A stretch of DNA of 64,000 nt from positions 1-64,000 of the forward strand of contig JAJKFJ010022906.1 of assembly GCA_027382625.1 (NCBI GenBank), written 5' to 3'. The position numbers were made by a program, and so were the translations under genes. The stretch is from Tetmemena sp. SeJ-2015. Taxonomy: Eukaryota > Ciliophora > Spirotrichea > Sporadotrichida > Oxytrichidae. The notes beneath the pieces were generated by a model. That model worked only from the letters and a program-made list of their open reading frames with translations. It ran no database searches and was not told the origin of the DNA. Position 1 is the first letter of the stretch, and every line of letters starts with the position of its first letter. Positions 36,163 to 47,715 of this stretch are shown in pieces.

Positions 36163-36822
36163 ATGAACTCTAGAGTTTTTGAGAGAGTTTTCACTTAGCA
36201 ATTAGATAGCACTCTGGATTACAGTAAGCCACTTTTACCTATGTTGAGAAGGAATGAAATTGAAAAGATCAATAATTTCTTCAACAAAGGTCGCTAGCTG
36301 GGAGTAGTGATAAGACTTTACCAGAATGCTCGTCAAATATCATTTATAGAATAGATCTCCAACCAAACTATATAATTGCTATATTTTAAAAATATTTTAT
36401 TGATGTGTACAAAAATGATCCCTAGTTTAAAAGATTTATCGGTTAATAGCTTAAGGAGAAAATTATTGTATTCAGTTCAAATTAGGAGAAAATTAAAATC
36501 CCTAAAAATGTAGAACATACAATTTTGTCAAAAATAAAATCATTCAATCTTTAAATTGAATTTTTATATGGGAAATATTTTTATTTATTATAAATATAGT
36601 GATATTAAGAATCCCAATCTGACAGCGAAAGAAATGCAGCACATACTTATTTGCGTACTCGATCTTGAGGATATAAATTATTTCTTAATATTTATGCATT
36701 CAAAATAATAAACTAGAAAAGTGATAGATAAATTTAAATTTTTACTTTAAAGTAACAATGTCTTGGTAAGTCTCACATTGCAAACGAAAGTTATGGAATT
36801 TGCATTAAAATAGCTTTAATGA
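36163..36822 (+). CDS. Hypothetical protein, 219 aa, overlapping the next start codon
   Basis: Open from ATG 36163 to TGA 36820-36822, with TAA/TAG read as Gln. N-terminus MNSRVFERVFTQQLDSTLDY, then PLLPMLRRNEIEKINNFFNK and QLGVVIRLYQNARQISFIEQ; the middle is Lys/Leu-rich; the end includes NLTAKEMQHILICVLDLEDI. Introns may remove the AT-rich middle (about 36370-36600). The stop overlaps the ATG of the phosphotransferase (ATGA at 36819-36822), unusual for a eukaryote and perhaps accidental if the last exon is spliced. No family recognised. Confidence 0.45.
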
Positions 36823-38777
36823 GTTTTCAGCATTCTTCGAGTTCTAAATCCTAATTTTATAGGATTCTACAATCAAATCGCCCTTACATCAAAGACCACC
36901 AAAAAGAATTGGTTAGAAAACATAAGTATCAGGGGGAGGAACTCAGTTACGCCTACAATTACTTTTGGAGCCCATTATGTGCATGGATTGCCCAGAGATT
37001 ACCTATGTGGCTAGCGTAAGTACAAAATTAATTTCAAGCTCAAAGATTGCCATTCTGAAGTGCCTAATTAAGTCTTTTTTAGACCTAACATATAGTTATA
37101 TTTAATTATGAACATGATATCTCTGATAGGCTTTTCTTTTAACATTGGTCCACATCTGTTAATGGGGCTACTATTCACTAATGAGCATACTTATACACTG
37201 CCAAGTTGGTTCTGCTACCTACTAGGAGTGTCATTCTTCCTGTATTGCGTATGTGACAACACTGATGGAAAACAGGCTAGGAGGACAGGCAGCTCATCAC
37301 CTTTGGGGATGCTCATTGATCATGGAATGGACAGCATGACAGCAGTCATAAATACTATGATCATTCAAGTCCTACTCCAAGTAGGAAACAACTTCTTAAG
37401 CGTATTTTCTATGATCGCAGCCACCTAGCCATTTTACTTCCAATTTTATAATATCCTTGGTTTTTTGATAAACTTCGCAGTTCTAGAGCAGTACTATACT
37501 GGAGATCTAGTGCTGCCTGAGGTGAATGGAATTGATGAGGGCTCTTTCGTTTACGTGGGACTTTGTTTCTTATGCGGTTATTTCGGTCCAGACAGATTCA
37601 ACAATTTTGAAGTTAACTTGCTCGGCACTACCCTCCCTTTGAACAAGATACTTATCTACAGCCTTAACTCAGTCGCATTTCTCTAAATCATTCCTAAGTA
37701 ACTATAGCCCCTTTCAATAATTAATCTCCCTTTAGTCTGAGGAACATTTATGTGAAGAGAAACTCAGAAAGATTCCAAAAACTCTACAGAAAAGACATCT
37801 TCATTGGTCAAATACTCTGGTATTGGATCAACTTAATTCTGTTTTTTACTGCTGTGTATATCTCACCTCAGTAAATTGCAGTGACTCATGGGAAGAGAGT
37901 GTGTTATGCCTTCGGGATTAATTTCATACTGATAGCTCTGAGAGTATAATACAGTGGAGTCACGCTTGAGAGATTTAATCCCTTTAGAAGAACCATTCTC
38001 ATTTCTTGGGCTGTCCTCATCAGTCAAATCATTTCCACCTTAGCATTCAAATAATCACTATTACAATAATAAATATATAATTAATAAATTAATGAAAGCA
38101 GATTATCTTGATTTATTTTTTAAAAGTCTTCATTACTTCCACAATTTTATCACATGAATGGCTGTATATATGCGACTTAATAGCAATATAAGCACTATTA
38201 AAGTTCATAAAATAAAGATATTGAAGAGATTATTTAAATTTGTCAACATAAAAAGTGCTCTTAATACAAACATTAATTTCCTATGCTCAAATTTAAACGT
38301 GCTTTGAATTATTTGGGGAAGTAAAATTTTATAATTTTTAGCTTTAGAGAATTAATTCAGAAAATAAATAGAATGTAATATTTGAAGTTGTCCATTCTTA
38401 AATTTTTATTCATTAGATTCCAACTCTTTTTGTTGATAATGCATGAACCAACAATGTACTTGATTCTTGATATTCTGTCATTCAGCTCCCTGCTGCACAT
38501 GATTTACTGTCTAATAACAGAGCTGACATAAATACTAGATATTAATGTTCTCACTTTGACTTAGAAACATTTATTTATAACAGTTAGATGCTCAAACAAA
38601 GAAGGGAAACTGACCACCTCCACTATCATTTCTAGTAAGAACAACACACTTGACTATTTATACGTATAAAATGATGAATACACTCCTCAACTACCTTAGT
38701 GTGAAACGTTGTAAATGGACTTCATTTATTTAAGAATCTTAACTTTAATGTTATTTCTAACTAATATAAGCCATTGA
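36819..38777 (+). CDS. CDP-alcohol phosphotransferase (choline/ethanolamine phosphotransferase)
   Basis: Last step of phosphatidylcholine/phosphatidylethanolamine synthesis in the ER/Golgi membrane: transfers the phospho-head group from CDP-choline or CDP-ethanolamine to diacylglycerol. ATG 36819 gives MSFQHSSSSKSQFYRIL, then YQGEELSYAYNYFWSPLCAW and LPMWLAPNIQLYLIMNM. The catalytic CDP-OH-P motif DG-x2-AR-x8-G-x3-D-x3-D is complete in DNTDGKQARRTGSSSPLG followed by MLIDHGMDS. About 8-10 membrane helices follow. GT-AG introns at about 37017-37080 and 37698-37735. The C-terminal exon after an AT-rich intron of about 370 nt reads MYLILDILSFSSLLHMIYCL then ELTQILDINVLTL, the usual end of the family. 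Stop TGA 38775-38777. Choline versus ethanolamine specificity cannot be told. Tail-to-tail with the USP32-like gene (about 40 bp apart). Confidence 0.9.
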
Positions 38778-38818
38778 GCAAGCAACTAAACTTGCCCTCA
38801 TTAGTTTACTTTTCAAAC

Positions 38819-41800
38819 TCAAAATATGCCACATGAATTCATCCCACTAGTATTAGCTATACTTTGCTTTAGAGTCCTCTTTCTTCTTCCGCTATATCTC
38901 CCTCCTGCTCCCTTTCCTCCTTCTGAAGGAGACCCAAATAGTAATAGGCTAGTATTACAAAACAGACAAGATCTCTTCTTAGTTTAGCCTTGCTTTGCCT
39001 TCTCTATCAACTTCTCTTTCTTCTTCTTTTCAATCTCTTCGATCTCCTTAGCATCAAATATCAATTCATTATTATCCTTAAAATTTAATTATATTTTATA
39101 TTAAAAGGATTAATCCATTCATTGCCTTAGTTAGCATAATTCAGATGATATTTTCTTTATGATCTTTAAGAAAAACAGAATATATAAAGTTAGAAATTTT
39201 TTATGCAATTCTTATGATATCTGGCTCTTCTAAAATTTGGTCTTTCCTATAGAGAAGTTATAACATATTTATTTTTACTTACTGGACAAGTTCTGAGCTC
39301 TTTCCTTTCTCATACTATATCAAAAACTGATTGGTTGACTAAGCACCTATCACAAAGGCCTGGCCTGCTTCTGTCTTTATAGGTTTTCCCGGAAATAGAT
39401 CTTTTATATTTGGGACGACCTCTCTGAATTGCTTGGCCTGCAAATCCTTCCTGACATAGAATAGGATGTATGCAAAGTCTTTTTAAAGCTGTTCTTCAGG
39501 GATGGGTATGCGGGCAGAGTCATCATATTTGTACCACTTTCCATCTTAGTCATTTTTAATGACACTTATATAGTGACCAAAACTCAAGTTTCCATAATGA
39601 TTTATCATTGCATAGAGATCATATTTCTACTCTATGCTGTTCTAAGTCAGGTAGTCCACATCAGTTACGAAAGTGCTCACGTCTAAGTTGTATAAGGGAA
39701 ACTCTACGTATGTGTTCAGCTTATTCCTGCTTTGATTATTGAACTTAAATCTCTTCAGCTGCACAATTAGGATGGGAGGAGGTCTAAAGATCTCCAACTT
39801 CATTCATAATAATACTTATTAGATACTTCTTAAGATGACTCTAAGGCGACTAACATGAACTACAATTGATAAGTTCCTTCTCTGAGATTTCTTCAACTTC
39901 ATGGAACTTCCTAAGGCAATCTTCTAGATTAACTTGATCTTCATCTATGATTTCTTTGTCTTGAGTTGACTAGTGATGTCTTATCTCGTTGGCTTGAGGG
40001 TTATAATCGTCCTCAAGCACTTGAGAATTCCACTCTATTGCCAAGTGCATGTACTTAGGAAAGTCATCGATGAACTCATCAGTGGGTGGCAGCATGCAAC
40101 CTGAGCAGATTTACATCCAAGAACAGCGGATACAGTTGAAACCAAATCTGTCTACTACTTTCAAAACAAATGGCTTAAACTGCTGTGGATCTATGTTCGC
40201 ATTTTAGTCTAGTGGAGTTGCGTCCTTCTTTTCAAACTTCTCCCTCCAATTTGCTTGTTCCCACCAAAGGTAATTTAATTATCTAATTTAAGGTTTTTCA
40301 TATTATGATAGACAGAACTTTTCTTTAAAATATTTTAAGCTACTGCCCATACCTCTTCGTATACTCTCCTTCCAGTGGGGCACTTTGGAAGTATAAAGAT
40401 AATGGGAGTGCCAAGTATTTGAGGTTGATAAGGATTAAAGAAGAAGTATTCATTTACTTATACGTTGAAATTATAAAGTAATTTAACAATTAAGATTGTT
40501 TCTTGACGAATCTTCTGTGATAAGCTACCACATAAATTTCATCAGGGATCTCTTCGTTATCTTCAAAGTCTTGATATCTTTCAATGAAGAATGCGAAGTT
40601 ATTGAACAGCTGACATTTATCCATCTTCGGCTTCATTTAAATATAAGTTAATAAATTTGTTATTGCATTTGTTCCTGCTAAGCTTTGATAGAATTTGTAG
40701 ACTAACCCTTTTTCCTGCTACCCTTTATTGAATTGTTACTAGTACTACTTGCTGTTGGCTTGATGCTACCAACATTAAACAAATAAATTAAGTAAAAAGT
40801 TAATCAAAGCTTATAATTTGATTAAGAATATTCTTATCCGTGTGCCAGTTTTATGAGAACGCTTGAGGAGACAATTCAAGTGCATGGTTTTCATAATCTC
40901 ATCTAGGTGTTCATTCTTAGTGTAGAATTCTCTGATCATCTCCCTTCCTCTGTCATTCAAAACTTCGATCGCTTCAATTTCGTTGTTTATCAAATTATAG
41001 TTTGACAATCTCAGCTCAGGATTGAAAATCCCTCTAATTATTCCTTTAATCTAAGAGAATAGGACTAGATTTGAACTTTTCATAGCAAAATCTATGTTTA
41101 CTTCCTTTACTTCGCAAATCTCTTAAATAATTGAGGATATTCTAGAGTCCTTATCTACTCTCAAAGCTATGTGAATTGGCTAGTCATTTGTTGCATACTT
41201 CAGAGTCTCTTATATTTTAAAGATCGTACTTTATAAATTAATTTTTGTATAATTTAATTTTAAGCTTTTACTTGGATGGCGATCAGGGTGTTTATCATGT
41301 TGTGAGGGATTCCTTTCGAATGCATCCGATTTAGCAGAGTCAATTCTTTTCATCATAGACATTGGCCTTTACCCTGAAATCATGTCTTTAATTTCATTAG
41401 GCAGCCTGTAGATTACGACGTTCAACAAGATTTTAGAGGGCTCAGGGAGAGAAAGTGGAATATTGGTGAATATATCAAAGGTTGTAGATATCTTATTACA
41501 CTTTTAGCAATTCAAAGTACTTTTCAGTTACCCATAGAAAAGGAAGAGTATAAATGACCAGTCACGCCTCAGAGTATTTGACCACTATTCTAATCCAAGT
41601 TCCACAATTTTTCTATCATCACTATCTGGGTTCTCTATATAAGGCTTTTCTAGTCTGAGATTTAACTCCTCATGCAAGCCTTCTAACAGGAAAAACAAGA
41701 ACTCTTGAGAATCCTACTACTCAAAACCTGCAAACTGCTCGCTTATTTGAGCTATTGATCCCTTAAACTCTTTCGGTATTACTACTCGCCCTTATTCCAA

Positions 41801-44488
41801 GTACATTTTTTAAATCTATAAAAGCCGGTAAGAAACTTAAAATAATTACAAGTTGAGCGAAACTTGAGGCAAGCTCTCCTTAGTGCCGAATTTATTTTTG
41901 ATATTCATCTGCTTCATATAAACTTTGTCCTTTATGAAGTAGTCATAGAAAAATCTAGTATTCGCAAGACACTACAGTGCTGAATTCATGTAGCAAGCTA
42001 AGAAAATTGAGTTAAAAATATTAAATCTTACTGTTTCCTAAATTGTACAAGCCAGAGGTCTTCTATTCTGCATTTTTCTAAGATTGGCCAGGTCTGTCTG
42101 TGCTAGTTGAGCTTAACTTATTTCCAGATTATGGAGCAGCGCTTACTTTATCAGTAGGCCATTGATTATTTTAATTTGCATACTCTACATAGATAACCTA
42201 ACCTTATGCCAATCCATATTCTTCTAGAGTCATTTCTAATTTAGCCCCACTTATCACTTGATCCTCAATCCAAAGTCTTCCTCTTTTATGATTTTCCTTG
42301 AAAGTCGCCGATATATCCCTTAATATGTCTTCGAATGTCTACTTTCTAGAGCCTAGCATTTCTTAGAAAGGGAGCTTATCAGACTTTAAGACTTTCTTCA
42401 TATAGTTAGTGTCAACCTTCTGATTCACCACGGCTTTCTGATGAGGCCTCTCTCCCTTATCATTTATTCTCTCGTAATAGATATGCTTAGGGTAAATTTC
42501 CAGCTCATATTATAATGAAATTGCATGGTATAATAAAATATGTGACTTCTCCTATAGTTTTAAAGAAAGCCTCAGGCACATTTTAAGATGACCAGCTATA
42601 ATTCTCGATGCTGCAGATGTCTTTTATTTGAAGAGACTAAGAGATTTCTTTTTATCTGACTGATAGCTGATAACTTTCCTCTCGATGAGCTTGGTAACTT
42701 TATACCACTTCGATATTGGGAAGAAGACATATTTAGGGACAAGAATAAACTTATCTCCATAGTTGTGATCATCCTTCATCCTTAACTCATGATAAGGTTC
42801 TATGAGTGAAGCGTTATCCATGACGTTGATCTTCTCCTTTTTAATGATATAAGATTTATCATCTATGAATCCATTATTCATAGCCCAAGCCTCGTAGAAG
42901 TCCTTTTCAATAACGTAATAAGTATCTTCAAGTTCAAGATGCTCTTGAATGTATCCTTCTACATTATGATTTTAATTCAATGCTGCAAGAATAGCTTCTC
43001 TTTCTTCTTATTCATCTTTAGGCTTTAAACCCATCAAAGCAATTATGATGTATCTTGCTTGCTCGTAAATAGATAGATCTATATCCATAGCAGTTGTATC
43101 TTCTATAAACTCTTGCTTAGTAAGTTATTAGCCTCTTGTATGAAAGAAGTTGGACCCTAGCTTAAAAATTTCAGCAAAATCCCTCATTTGCTTTCTATAG
43201 GTTATGTTAATATATTAATTAGTTTACCTTTTCATAGTGTCCGTGTGCAATGCAAAAATATCGAAGAGAAAATCAAGTTTCTTGTCTTGAGCAGTTTCCT
43301 TACAGATTACTTGAACCATGCTAGTCATATAGGTATAATCCAGCACTTTCTAAAAAGTCTCAATAATATTTTATCTTACATGCTTGGTGAGAGTCTCTGT
43401 AAAATATCTTTTGAGTCTCGAACTCTTAACGTCCTTGAATAAAAGTTGGATTGTACTTAAGACTTCTTTAGCATCATTTTTCTTTAATTCTTTGTTAAAA
43501 AACTCTTGCATGCTATTGTGCTCTTCTGATGTAAATCCTAAATTTTCGGTTTCGTTTTTCGCTTTCTCTTAAGATATAAAGAAATTGAATTAATAAAGAT
43601 AAGGTAGTAAGTTGCTTGTGAAAGGTGCTCGCTTATCTGATTGATATCTCATCAATATTCATCTCGTTTCTATTGAATCCTTCTATGAATTTGTGAAGCC
43701 AAGTGAAGAGCGGAAGCTGATGCACTCTCCTAAAAGCTTGCACGAAATCATCTCTTCATAATAGGAAATATATATGCTCTCCAATTTTCATATCTCTTTT
43801 GATTGGAAGTCTGGGATCGAATTCTGTCTTTGCATAAAATTACTGAATTTACTAGTCACTCACTTGGTCTAATTTCTCCACAAATATTGAAATGTGTTCT
43901 CTTGACAGGTAATCTGCATTTGAGCTCATCTTCAGAATTTCAAAAAACACTTGTCCAAGTTCCTCGGGTCTCCCTTTTCTGAAAGTCACATAAAACGCCA
44001 GCAAATCAAATAAATAAGATAATTTAATCCTAAGTTGATAGGTTAAGTATCAAGAGCGTGATGAAGCCATTAAAAAAGTTCAGAAAGACAATAATTTACC
44101 TCATAATTTAAAACATCTTGGCTTGACTCCTCAGAGCTGAACAGCTGTATAAACTTCAAGCTGATGCTTTCAGGAATCTATGGTCCAAGAACTTCATTTC
44201 TGAATTGCTAGTCACTTATAACCTAAAAACAGTGATAAAAATGTCAGAGTCTTATATGCTGTATTATGAAAACTTTTAAAACTTTGTACAAATCCTTCAT
44301 CGAGTAGGAGGTTTTGATAGCAACTTTAACTTAATTTTAAGTGAGATTACCTATCTATCTTGGAGCCTATCGAATGCATCTTTAAGTTGCTGCTTCTCCT
44401 ACTTAGATAAGCGATTTATTATAAAAATATATCGACGATATATGTTATTGACTTTCACAATTCTCTTTTTGGTTTAAGAATTTCCCAT
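38819..44488 (-). CDS. USP32: Ubiquitin carboxyl-terminal hydrolase, USP32-like
   Basis: Cysteine protease that removes ubiquitin. ATG 44486-44488 begins MGNSQTKKRIVKVNN with an N-myristoylation-type glycine, then LSKQEKQQLKDAFDRLQD. An EF-hand-like helical part follows (about 44.1-43.0 kb; LDFLFDIFALHTDTMKRKQM). A DUSP domain spans about 42.98-42.6 kb (EDTYYVIEKDFYEAWAM; GDKFILVPKYVFFPISKWY), then a UBL-like linker. The Cys box is SGLYNLGNTCYMNSALQCL at about 42.05 kb, split by a GT-AG intron. The His box is NLSFGHYISVIKND with WYKYDDSARIP at about 39.6-39.5 kb, so all catalytic residues are present. The domain order EF-hand, DUSP, USP is that of USP32. The tail is Lys-rich. One in-frame TGA lies at 43756-43758 and a few junctions are unresolved. 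The end at 38819 is the best in-frame TGA. Confidence 0.85.
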
Positions 44489-44569
44489 TATAGCTAAGAA
44501 TTAAATTTTAAATGGATTAAATCAGCGCCAGGTTAAATTTTTCATAAATAAATCATTACTAATTCGATT

Positions 44570-44850
44570 TATCATAAAATTATAATAACTTTTATTCTTG
44601 CAACTGTGCTTAGGAGTACTAGGAAAGAGTTATAAGCGACACAAGTCTTATTTTGATTCAGATTTAATTTTAGTGACAAAATCATATCTAGCCGCTAAGC
44701 AATCTATGAAAGATAATTAGAACTCCTATTTTGTTGTTAAATAGCTATCCAGTAAGCTGCATATCTGTAGTGAATCAGCTTATTTACTACCTTTGTTGGC
44801 GTCCCATTTATTATTTTAACAGATTATTAATTTGAATTAAAATCTCAGTT
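44570..44850 (+). repeat. Dispersed coding repeat, copy B (ILATFVWERSV family)
   Basis: Plus-strand remnant: ILAT at 44594-44605, a one-base break, then SYKRHKSYFDSDLILVTKS and later AIQQAAYLQ (about 44745). It shares gttataagcgacacaagt exactly with copy D. The frame is broken by TGA codons and shifts, so this copy looks decayed. It lies in the short spacer between the divergent USP32-like and CK1 genes. Confidence 0.6.
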
Positions 44851-44989
44851 ATAATCTTTTTATTGTAAGAGTTGAAAATTTCTTTAACTTAAATTTATAT
44901 TTGATTTATTTACTTTTGAAGTGAAGTTCTGTAGTAATTAAAACACTATTTTTGGGTTAAAATAATTGAGAAATTATCAACAACAAAAC

Positions 44990-47124
44990 ATGAATAATAT
45001 TAACAATACATCCACCACCAACAAGTAACTTACTTAAAACAAATTTGGATTTAACTTACTACTTAAATTGATTGAAACTTTAATTATAGGATGGAGCTAA
45101 AGATAGGAGATAAATACAAGCTAGTCAAAAAAGTAGGCAGTGGAGCCTTTGGAGAAATTTATAAAGGTAAAATCAAAAGTTTTTAAAAAAGATTCTTTAG
45201 GGATTAATTTAAAGACAGGGGAAGAATGCGCTATCAAGCTTGTAAATCAAAATAAACATATTTATTTATAAATATGAACAAAATCGAATTATTTTAACAA
45301 AAAAAATTTGCATTTAAATTCTTATAGTAACTAAATAGTTCTATGTGAAACTATTCTTTATTTATTTTAAATGTGTTTTTGTAAGTAATGATAACTTTTT
45401 TTGGAAATAATTGAAAGCCTTTGTGTAGGAGCCTGCAAAAACGAAGTATCCCCAGCTCTACTACGAAGCTAAGCTGTACAAAATCTTTGATGGAGCAGGT
45501 AATACCTTTGACGTTTAATATAATTTCTCAGTTGGGCTGCCTAAACTCTACTACTACGCACAAGAAGGAGATTATAACGTCATGGTCATTGATTTACTAG
45601 GGCCTTCCCTAGAAGAGCTCTTTGAGTATTGCAGACGAAAGTTCACTCTCAAGTCTGTTCTAATGATAGCAATTCAAATGGTAAACAAGCCAATCTAACT
45701 TTTGTTTATTGTGTATTAATCTAAAAATAGTTACAAAGAATAGAGTTCGTGCACCAAAACGGTTTCCTTCACAGAGATATTAAGCCTGATAATTTTCTCA
45801 TCGGGTCGGGCAAGAATTAGCACATTATTTACATCATCGACTTCGGTCTTGCAAAACGCTATAAAGATCCTAAGACTGGGAGACACATCTCCTTCAAGGA
45901 CAATAAATCCTTGACTGGAACAGCTAGATATGCCAGTCTCAACACTCACCTTGGAATAGAGCAAGCAAGAAGAGATGACCTTGAATAAATTGGTATTGTG
46001 CTCATGTACTTTCTCAGAGGAAATCTACCCTGGTAGGGCTTACCAGCCAAAACAAAAGAGGAAAAATACGAGCAGATCAAAATTAAAAAAGCTGTCACTA
46101 GTATAGAAGACTTGACAGCTGGATATCCTAAGGAGTTTCAGCAATATCTAAATTACAGCAGAAAATTGAAATTCGAAGAAAAACCAGACTACTAAATGAT
46201 TATATCAATGTTCAGAGAGCTATTCGTAAAGGAAAGCTTCGACTTCGATTTCATGTATGACTGGATACTCAAGAAACAGGCGATGAAGCAGAGACTGGCT
46301 GCAAGTACAAGAAACACCCAAAGAGTAGAAGAAGAAAAGAAAAATACTCTTGACCAAACTAATAGAGTCAATAATACCTAGTAGAATCAACACAGAGAGC
46401 TTTAAAATAACTCGAGCATGATAAATAATCTCGGGCTTGGCCCAGGTATAGGAGCTATTGGAGCAAACGGTATCGGATAAGGCATAAATTCTAATGCAAA
46501 TGGGTTAAACACAGGAAGTGGTCTGATGCAGACTATCACTGGAAATTTTTAATCATACAATGACTATCAGCAGAATTAAGTCCCTTCGATGGGCTAGACT
46601 AATAGTGGAGTAATTGGATTATAGTCTAAGCTAAGAGAAAGTGCGACTATGATGAGGAATCCCAACAGTGATGGAATAATGAAGTACCATAGCAATGGGA
46701 GATAACCGAGTGTCGAAAATACAAACATGTTCTAAAGCATAAATCAACAAAATCAGTCAACAGCTAATCAATTTTACATACAACAAAATAAGCTATCCAA
46801 TGATAACTAACTAAGAAACAGACAAATGAGGAACGAGTTCAAATCATTTATTTCTTATTATAAATTATCATCAGCACAGCATATTCTTGATGGATAGGTT
46901 GGCGCCGTCCCACTTCCGAATATCGCTAAGCAGCAAAGTAAATTCAACAATAATCCTTATTAATTTAAAATATTTTAACTTTAAGTTTAATAGCAATACA
47001 AGAGGTAACTCCTAGTTGAATAATAAAAGGCTTGAGTCAAATGGATCGTAGATGATTTCCAATAGCCTTTCAACATGGGTCTCTAATAAAATAACATGAT
47101 GGGCTCCTATTATGTGAATCGCTG
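44990..47124 (+). CDS. Casein kinase 1 with long Asn/Gln-rich tail
   Basis: CK1-family Ser/Thr kinase. First exon from ATG 44990 ([12 protein letters not shown]), an intron, then [20 protein letters not shown]. Visible are [11 protein letters not shown], lysine in [45 protein letters not shown] and the CK1-specific [16 protein letters not shown] (replacing APE) and [14 protein letters not shown]. The kinase ends near residue 310 ([16 protein letters not shown]). GT-AG introns: about 45030-45090, 45166-45199, 45252-45429, 45499-45534 and 45679-45729. The tail of about 250 residues is rich in Asn, Gln, Ser, Gly ([19 protein letters not shown]). The end is uncertain: frames shift near 46960, and the best C-terminus reads [12 protein letters not shown] (47122-47124). 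Roles of CK1 are broad; no specific role can be read here. Confidence 0.9.
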
Positions 47125-47309
47125 ATTTGTATCTATCTAAATACTATAAATAAATGTGAACTTGCAATTTTATTTTATAGATGCAATTTTCTGATTATGA
47201 TCGAGTTTTTGCTTCAATAAAATATTTTCTCTCTAAATATCAATAGGAACTAGTGTTCGTCATCAGACAGTCATAGATTTAGATAAAGACGAGTAAAATT
47301 CAGCTAGAT

Positions 47310-47710
47310 ATAGTAGAAATTAAATTAAAATGGGTGATTTATTAAAATAATAAATGGAGAGTTGTAAATTCGAGGCAGTTAAATCGTAGATTCGACCCTG
47401 ATCTGCAGCTTGTTCGATAGAGAATAAAAAATTAATATAAGTTTCATCTTTAATTATAATGTTCCAGGATATGTCCTTCTCAAAACCCAATAGACTAAAT
47501 ATCGCTTTTAAAAAAACATGTTCGTGCTTATAATTCTTGACTGAGCGCTCCCACACAAAAGTTGCAAGGATAGAAAGTTATTAGAATTTAAATGCTAAAT
47601 CTAATGGTCAAAAATTATTTAAACTTTATATACTTCAACTGCCACAGCTTGATTCCATTTTAATTTGATAAATAGTTAAAATATCTTATTTATTAAATTC
47701 TAAGCAATAG
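47310..47710 (-). repeat. Dispersed coding repeat, copy C (ILATFVWERSV family)
   Basis: The best preserved copy. On the minus strand: KIFQLFIKLKWNQAVAVEV (about 47700-47640), ILATFVWERSVKNYKHEHVF (about 47570-47510), WNIIIKDETYINFLFSIEQA (about 47465-47405), SNLQLSIYYFNKSPILI (about 47370-47320). One frame change lies near 47600. No start codon is evident. It sits between the CK1 and CMTR1-like genes. Confidence 0.7.
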
Positions 47711-47715
47711 TCTTA

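Noticed and set aside
47390..47410. gattcgaccc resembling a tRNA B box
   Set aside because: No T-stem pairing, no A box or acceptor stem; it lies within the coding frame of repeat copy C.
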